Positions 1 through 3,977 of a DNA stretch of 5,888 nucleotides are shown piece after piece (the first letter of the stretch is position 1; every line of letters starts with the position of its first letter). The notes beneath the pieces were generated by a model. It had not been told where the DNA came from. It saw nothing but the letters and a program-made list of their open reading frames with translations, and did no database searches. The position numbers were made by a program, and so were the translations under genes. The stretch lies in NCBI GenBank assembly GCA_023265235.1, contig JAHFUF010000354.1:1-5888 (forward strand), written 5' to 3'. The stretch is from Blastocatellia bacterium (lineage in GTDB: Bacteria > Acidobacteriota > Blastocatellia > Chloracidobacteriales > JADJPF01).

Positions 1-73
1 TAACGTAGCCAGTTACTACCTGCTGGCTTAGGCTAATCAACTGGGCTTACAATCATCTTTCGACTCTTGCAAG

Positions 74-112
74 CCCCCACTTCAAAAAATTTATAAGATT
101 TTTAAGTGGGGG
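74..112. repeat. Long AT-centred hairpin downstream of the aspartyl protease gene
   Basis: CCCCCACTT (74-82) and AAGTGGGGG (104-112) are perfect 9-bp inverted repeats. Inside them A5 (84-88) can pair with T5 (99-103) if C83 is bulged, leaving a loop of about ten bases. It lies 19 bases after the stop of the last gene, so it may end or stabilise the operon transcript. There is no T-run on either side, so it is not a standard intrinsic terminator. It could also be a dispersed palindromic repeat or the end of a mobile element, since TTGAC (116-120) follows directly. The rest of 1-130 shows only a weak 6-bp inverted repeat (7-12 with 23-28) and no coding sequence that I can support. Confidence 0.6.
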
Positions 113-130
113 TCGTTGACATGCATGTAA

Positions 131-961
131 TTACACTGGCTGTAATCCTAGCATTTCTCCCAAGTAATCAACTTCAATAATAAAATTTTTTAAATAATTA
201 AATCCTATTATTCCATGTAGCTTTATTCCTGCTACTTTACTAAGCATGCCAAAAAAATCTGCCACTACCACTACTAAGTTCTCTACCTTTGCATTGCCTA
301 CTGTTAAAGAGGAAACTTCTGTGATAGGCATACTTAATTGATAACCTCCTCCGGTTGTAACTGTCTCCATAGATTTGTTTTCTAGTGATAAAACCTGTGC
401 AATATCAACAGATATAACTGTTCCAGAAGCTCCTGTATCAAGAGCAAAATAGTATGGCCCAGTATCATTAATCATTGCTGGAACAACAATTAGCGGTCTT
501 TGAGGGTGAGCAAGTCTAAACTTTATTTGATTAATACTGTTACTTAATGAATGTGAATTAATTGGTGTAGTTAGCCGTAAAACCTGTTTTTGATAGTTAA
601 GATGGATATGGAAGTTTTGCAAATAGTTATAACCTATTCCCCCTGACACTTCAGCATTAATAGCTTGGCAAACATCTGTTAAATCTACTACTCCAACTAG
701 TAGATCGTTCACTTTAGCTTGTCCAATAGAAAAAGAATTAACTTCACCTAACCCTAAAACTATTTTGCCCCCTGCTACTAGTCCTTCTCTCTCATCTTGG
801 CAAACTACACCTAGTTTTTCTGCTAATGAAGGTGTTAAAAGTGAAGTACTTGCCCCTGTATCTAAAATAAAGTCAAATGGGCCTTGCCCATTGATGTACG
901 TAGGAACTAAAACCAAAGGTTGTGGCTCTCCTATTAGCTTAAAACTTGTGATAGTACTCAA
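131..961 (-). CDS. Retropepsin-like aspartyl protease with two tandem catalytic-type domains
   Basis: This 276-residue protein is made of two homologous halves. Each has the aspartyl protease signature D-T-G-A-S: D34 in FILDTGAS and D175 in FALDTGAS. Each is preceded by a similar strand (PLVLVPTYINGQGPF at about 15, PLIVVPAMINDTGPY at about 156). Each is followed late in the domain by the hydrophobic-hydrophobic-Gly element (GGIGYNYLQNF at about 107-117, GIIGFNYLKNF at about 250-260). Bacterial proteins of the Asp_protease_2 / retropepsin-like type usually act as a pair of such lobes, so one chain here could form its own two-lobed active site, as in pepsin. No signal peptide or membrane segment is visible at the N-terminus, so a cytoplasmic location is likely from this start. 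The start is a TTG codon at 961, chosen because AGAGGAG lies 6 bases upstream, no ATG or GTG is in frame between it and the upstream stop at 1004-1006, and the next in-frame Met is inside the second half. Substrate unknown. Confidence 0.9.
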   Translation of the reverse strand: MSTITSFKLIGEPQPLVLVPTYINGQGPFDFILDTGASTSLLTPSLAEKLGVVCQDEREGLVAGGKIVLGLGEVNSFSIGQAKVNDLLVGVVDLTDVCQAINAEVSGGIGYNYLQNFHIHLNYQKQVLRLTTPINSHSLSNSINQIKFRLAHPQRPLIVVPAMINDTGPYYFALDTGASGTVISVDIAQVLSLENKSMETVTTGGGYQLSMPITEVSSLTVGNAKVENLVVVVADFFGMLSKVAGIKLHGIIGFNYLKNFIIEVDYLGEMLGLQPV

Positions 962-967
962 ATGTTT

Positions 968-974
968 CTCCTCT
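968..974 (-). promoter_or_regulatory. Ribosome-binding site that fixes the TTG start of the aspartyl protease gene
   Basis: The minus strand reads AGAGGAG, then six bases (AAACAT), then TTG at 961. It is a strong, well-spaced Shine-Dalgarno located in the 35-base gap after the glycosyltransferase stop. It decides the start, because no ATG or GTG is available. Confidence 0.75.
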
Positions 975-996
975 GAACTTCCTGATGAAATATTGC

Positions 997-2907
997 TTAA
1001 GGTTTAATAAAAAATAGTGCGATTTTGTCATTTAATATTACGACTTCCCCGTATTCAAGTAAGAACTTAATAAAAAGATCAGCTTCTGCTTTATTAAAAG
1101 GAATTGTTTTAGCTCCTAAAAGAATAGAACGCCTATAGACTAGATGAGTAATACCTATTGCACGTATTTTATCTTTTATTTCTATAGTAGTTTTTGAACT
1201 CTGAACTATTTTAGTTAAAGTATAGTCTTCAAAAACTGAGTCTCCAAAATATTCTCTCTCTAAGTAATACGACTGATTACTAATATCTACTAGGAAGAGT
1301 TTGCTCTCTGGTGGAGTTTTTTGATTCATATATTCATAAGCAACATAGTAATCAAACTTATTACGTAGGTAATCAGTAGCAGAAATTTGTCTAGTAAAAA
1401 GCTGTCCATACTTAAAAGAATTAAAATAATATCCAATTATTACTAAATTAACTAAAAAAATAATCATTACTAATGTTAAAAATATTTTATTTATTATTTG
1501 CCATTTTGGGGTTAATCCTTTTTGGATCAGTTGGTCATAAGTAATTGTAATAGCTAAGCTAAGTAAAGGAAATATTGGTAATAAGTAGCGAATTTGTTGT
1601 GAAGATATCATCCAAAAAAAATAAAATGCTGCTGAAAAACCTAGTAAATATAAAACCTCTTTACGCACTCTATTTATAAAGAAGAAAATAGATAAAGTAA
1701 AAATATAAAATGCCCCAATAATGCCTTGGTAATATTGATCGCTTTCATAACGTGCTAAAAACGAAAGCTTAAAAGGTAGTAGTAAATAATCCAAAAAGCT
1801 TTTGTCTCCACCATAACGACTAAGTATTACTAAAGTTGTTGCTGCTCGTTCTGCGTCCCAACCAATATTATTACTAGGAAGTACATTAAGTAAGAAAGGA
1901 AACAAAGGGTTATTAGTCCAAACAACATTGCGCACAAACCAAACCAGAGAAACTAAAAATGTTATACCACCAGGAACAAACAGGTATTTTAATACTGCCT
2001 TAAAAGTAGTTTGCTTATGCTCCTTTAAGACAAACAAAATTAATAAGGGTACAATTACCCCAACAAACAAAGTAGTATACTTAGTTGATAAAGCTCCTCC
2101 TAAAGCAAAACCAAAAAGGCAACTCCAAGCAAATTCTTTGGTTTCACGCCATCTTAGTAATGCAAGCATTGCTAAAGTAATATAAAAAGTAAGCGTTAAA
2201 TCAATATAAGCCCAAGACATTTCCATCCAAACAGTAGGAATGGTTAAAAATGCAGTAGCAGCTAAAAGCCTCGACCTACGACCAAGTTGTAAGTATTTAC
2301 CTCCAGCAAGTATGGCAAAAAAAGTAGCAACTCCAAAAAAATTGTGTAGTAAAGTAGCCATTCCTGCTCCACAAACCAGCAATCCATACAAAAAAAGCAT
2401 TTCCATCGCAGCAGGAAAATAGGAAAAATAGTTATAAGGAAGATCCAAGATTCGCCCAGCCCTAATATAATCTTTAGGTAAAGCTAAGTGGTGTACTAAA
2501 GCGTCTTGGGCAGCAGGTGTGGTTAATGCTCCAATCCCAGCAGATAAAACTACTAATAAACAAATAACCACTAGGATTAACTCATAAGCAGATATTTTTG
2601 CTAAAGAAGTTGTAATGTGTTTTTTAACTTCACTAAATACTGTTGGTAATTGTGTAATGCCTATAACCGAGCTAGCCCCTAATACAAACCAAGCTATATT
2701 AGGACGATAACCTCCAGCTAAACCTACTAGGAAAAACACTGTCCAAGTTAGCCAAGCCCCAATAGCAAAATCAAATAAGGCTACTAACCCATCTTCTGGT
2801 AAGCTAAAGACCCTACGACGGGCAACACGCCCAACCGCCCAAAATCCTAAAGCTGCAAAAAGTGCACATAGAACATTTACTGCATAATTTATTGGCAAAA
2901 AATCCAT
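997..2907 (-). CDS. GT-C fold membrane glycosyltransferase, GT39/PMT-like
   Basis: This is a complete 636-residue integral membrane protein with about a dozen hydrophobic segments (roughly 8-25, 42-65, 68-88, 108-127, 183-204, 211-230, 232-251, 276-293, 307-328, 395-412, 417-435, 439-456, 473-493) and a soluble C-terminal part from about 500. The first large loop, about 128-160, has the acidic/polar pattern seen in this family of bacterial proteins: PAAQDALVHHLALPKDY with D135 as the likely catalytic-type Asp, then LPYNYFSYFPAAMEML. A second acidic motif, WAYIDLTLTFY (D236), follows. Family knowledge: GT39/ArnT/PMT-like enzymes transfer a sugar from a polyprenyl-phosphate carrier to an acceptor on the outer face of the cytoplasmic membrane. 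Neither donor nor acceptor can be read from the sequence. The start is ATG 2907, 41 bases after the Rpn stop, with only a weak ribosome site (GTGAG, 2918-2922, 10-base spacer). Its stop is 35 bases before the aspartyl protease start. A polysaccharide polymerase-like role cannot be excluded. Confidence 0.86.
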   Translation of the reverse strand: MDFLPINYAVNVLCALFAALGFWAVGRVARRRVFSLPEDGLVALFDFAIGAWLTWTVFFLVGLAGGYRPNIAWFVLGASSVIGITQLPTVFSEVKKHITTSLAKISAYELILVVICLLVVLSAGIGALTTPAAQDALVHHLALPKDYIRAGRILDLPYNYFSYFPAAMEMLFLYGLLVCGAGMATLLHNFFGVATFFAILAGGKYLQLGRRSRLLAATAFLTIPTVWMEMSWAYIDLTLTFYITLAMLALLRWRETKEFAWSCLFGFALGGALSTKYTTLFVGVIVPLLILFVLKEHKQTTFKAVLKYLFVPGGITFLVSLVWFVRNVVWTNNPLFPFLLNVLPSNNIGWDAERAATTLVILSRYGGDKSFLDYLLLPFKLSFLARYESDQYYQGIIGAFYIFTLSIFFFINRVRKEVLYLLGFSAAFYFFWMISSQQIRYLLPIFPLLSLAITITYDQLIQKGLTPKWQIINKIFLTLVMIIFLVNLVIIGYYFNSFKYGQLFTRQISATDYLRNKFDYYVAYEYMNQKTPPESKLFLVDISNQSYYLEREYFGDSVFEDYTLTKIVQSSKTTIEIKDKIRAIGITHLVYRRSILLGAKTIPFNKAEADLFIKFLLEYGEVVILNDKIALFFIKP

Positions 2908-2948
2908 TTATTTTAATCTCACTTTTAGTTTATGAGAAAACCCTGCAA

Positions 2949-3239
2949 CTAATCATTGTTATTTGCTAACCATTGCTCTAAGTCTGCTTTATTCTGGAAA
3001 TCTAACAGGGATTCTCCTAACCTCTCTAACTGTTCTATCGTTAAGGCATTAAGTTTTTCTACTAGCACTGCGTCTAATTCGCCTAGTCTTTTTTTTAACA
3101 GTCGTATTACTAGAAACCTTTCTCCTTCTTGACGACCTTCTTGACGACCTTCTTGACGACCTTCTTGTTTTCCTAGTTCTAAACCTTTCTGTATCAATCT
3201 ACGCTCAAGGTGGCGTTCAATATTAGTAACATAAGGCAT
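2949..3239 (-). CDS. Candidate intragenic C-terminal short protein of the Rpn gene (RpnS-like antitoxin)
   Basis: An in-frame ATG at 3237-3239 (M243 of the full-length protein) lies 7 bases behind AAAGGAG, a nearly ideal Shine-Dalgarno and stronger than the one of the full-length gene. Translation from it would give 96 residues: a short charged helix beginning MPYVTNIERHLERRL, the four-residue QEGR repeat, and the whole DUF4351 domain, with no nuclease residues. The other internal methionines (M173, M198) have no comparable ribosome site. Family knowledge: in enterobacterial Rpn systems the C-terminal domain is translated separately, dimerises and blocks the toxic full-length nuclease, and its helix carries four-residue repeats of variable number. 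By inference this product could play that part here. The DUF4351 type is not the type in which this was shown, and a chance Shine-Dalgarno inside a charged, Glu/Arg-rich stretch (the codons for E-R-S give GAAAGGAGT) is the main alternative. Confidence 0.5.
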   Translation of the reverse strand: MPYVTNIERHLERRLIQKGLELGKQEGRQEGRQEGRQEGERFLVIRLLKKRLGELDAVLVEKLNALTIEQLERLGESLLDFQNKADLEQWLANNND

Positions 3240-3965
3240 AAGTTCACTCCTTTCATATTCCTCTATTTCATATGATAGCTTTTCTTCCAAATCTTCTGGC
3301 AAAATTAACAACCAATCTAAAAATCGAAATAATTCTAAGATATTTTCCTTACTATATCCTCTTTCATAGAGCATTCTTACTAGCTTTCGCTTCCATTGAT
3401 AACGCTCATTTACATTATCTTTAGTCTCTTGTAGCTTCAAATGAGCCATTACTACTAAGGAGAATGGATTATTATCCTGTTCAAGCTCAGCCCATTTTGA
3501 TTGATAGTCTAATAGTTTGACTACTTGATAATCCCATTTAAGCTTTGACCCTAGTAGCTCATAACCAAACGTTGACGGCCTCCAATTAGGGTTTTCATCT
3601 ACCAGAACGACAAAACTTGCTACTCTTTTTTTGTAACGGTCAAAGATTCGATACTGATAAATATACATTCGTTCTGCAAACTCTTCTTCCCATTGACCTT
3701 GTACCTCTATATGTAAAAGTACCCAGCTTTCTTTTCCATTTTTTAGCCATACTTGTACAAGTTTATCTACGTATCTTCTTTTTCCTACCGCTGCTCTTAC
3801 TACTTTTTGTAATTCTTTATCCAAAAACTTATAGCCTCTTTCCCAATCTATTTCACTACTTGCTTCTGGAAAAAAGTAGTCCATAAATTCTTTTAAGTAT
3901 TTTTCTAATAACTCTTTCCAGACACTATCTTTGTCTAATATTTCTGCTGGTTTTTCTCGACTCAT
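2949..3965 (-). CDS. Rpn family recombination-promoting nuclease / PD-(D/E)XK putative transposase with C-terminal DUF4351 (full-length, RpnL-like)
   Basis: This is a complete 338-residue protein starting at ATG 3965. The N-terminal part (about 15-175) has the PD-(D/E)XK signature of this family: FFPEASSEID near 31-40, the metal-binding Asp at D67 (RYVDKL), and the E87-x-Q89 motif (LLHIEVQGQ), followed by ERMYIYQYRIFDRY at about 97-112. The family replaces the usual E-x-K by E-x-Q, so the active site looks intact. A helical middle part (about 175-255) follows, then a hydrophilic QEGR repeat (266-281). A DUF4351-like end (about 283-335) has LLKKRLG, IEQLERLGESLLDF and DLEQWL. Family knowledge: Rpn proteins are DNA endonucleases, named for promoting recombination, and some are toxic antiphage proteins. 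The gene starts 11 bases after the upstream stop, and its ribosome site (AGAGAAG) overlaps that stop, so translation may be coupled. No terminal inverted repeats or target duplications were seen, so it is not called an insertion sequence. Confidence 0.92.
   Translation of the reverse strand: MSREKPAEILDKDSVWKELLEKYLKEFMDYFFPEASSEIDWERGYKFLDKELQKVVRAAVGKRRYVDKLVQVWLKNGKESWVLLHIEVQGQWEEEFAERMYIYQYRIFDRYKKRVASFVVLVDENPNWRPSTFGYELLGSKLKWDYQVVKLLDYQSKWAELEQDNNPFSLVVMAHLKLQETKDNVNERYQWKRKLVRMLYERGYSKENILELFRFLDWLLILPEDLEEKLSYEIEEYERSELMPYVTNIERHLERRLIQKGLELGKQEGRQEGRQEGRQEGERFLVIRLLKKRLGELDAVLVEKLNALTIEQLERLGESLLDFQNKADLEQWLANNND
3125..3166 (-). repeat. In-frame 12-bp tandem repeat encoding QEGR units
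   Basis: On the plus strand the unit CTTCTTGACGAC is present three times in a row without any mismatch, followed by a fourth half unit (CTTCTT). On the coding strand this gives QEG-R repeated, residues 267-281 of the full-length Rpn protein, preceded by a diverged KQEG unit. Gain or loss of a unit would change the length by four residues without breaking the frame. The repeat sits between the helical middle of the protein and its DUF4351 domain, and inside the predicted short product. Confidence 0.95.
3247..3253 (-). promoter_or_regulatory. Strong internal ribosome-binding site in the Rpn gene
   Basis: The minus strand reads AAAGGAG, then a 7-base spacer (TGAACTT), then ATG at 3239. Length and spacing are near optimal for translation initiation and in frame with the host gene. 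This site is the main reason for calling the short internal protein. Confidence 0.55.
3272..3302 (-). promoter_or_regulatory. Possible internal sigma70-type promoter ahead of the short Rpn product
   Basis: On the minus strand TTGCCA (3297-3302) and TATCAT (3272-3277) each match the consensus hexamers at five of six positions. The 19-base spacer is longer than the preferred 17. A transcript starting near 3265 would have a leader of about 26 bases before the internal ATG at 3239. In an AT-rich coding sequence such matches are common, so this is only a candidate. Confidence 0.22.
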
Positions 3966-3970
3966 TTTGT

Positions 3971-3977
3971 CTTCTCT
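3971..3977 (-). promoter_or_regulatory. Ribosome-binding site of the Rpn gene, overlapping the upstream stop codon
   Basis: The minus strand reads AGAGAAG, then five bases, then ATG at 3965. It is a moderate, imperfect Shine-Dalgarno. Its first base belongs to the TAA stop of the upstream gene, an arrangement that favours translational coupling. It also supports 3965 as the start. Confidence 0.5.

Noticed and set aside
7..28. Hairpin AGCCAG/CTGGCT near the window start as the operon terminator
   Set aside because: Six base pairs with a ten-base loop and no following T-run on either strand.
116..146. Plus-strand promoter: TTGACA (116-121) with TGTAAT (141-146)
   Set aside because: The spacer is 19 bases and it would only read antisense into the aspartyl protease gene, with no plus-strand gene to serve. 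The TTGAC is better considered with the hairpin.
1928..2185. Plus-strand open frames at 765-1007, 1928-2185, 2240-2422, 3617-3886, 4080-4379 and 5357-5548
   Set aside because: All lie opposite well-supported minus-strand genes, have low-complexity or Lys/Pro/Ser-rich translations, and show no domain or ribosome-site support.
2917..2937. Small inverted repeat TCTCA/TGAGA over the weak ribosome site of the glycosyltransferase gene
   Set aside because: Only five base pairs with an 11-base loop in AT-rich sequence; it is expected by chance and too weak to claim regulation.
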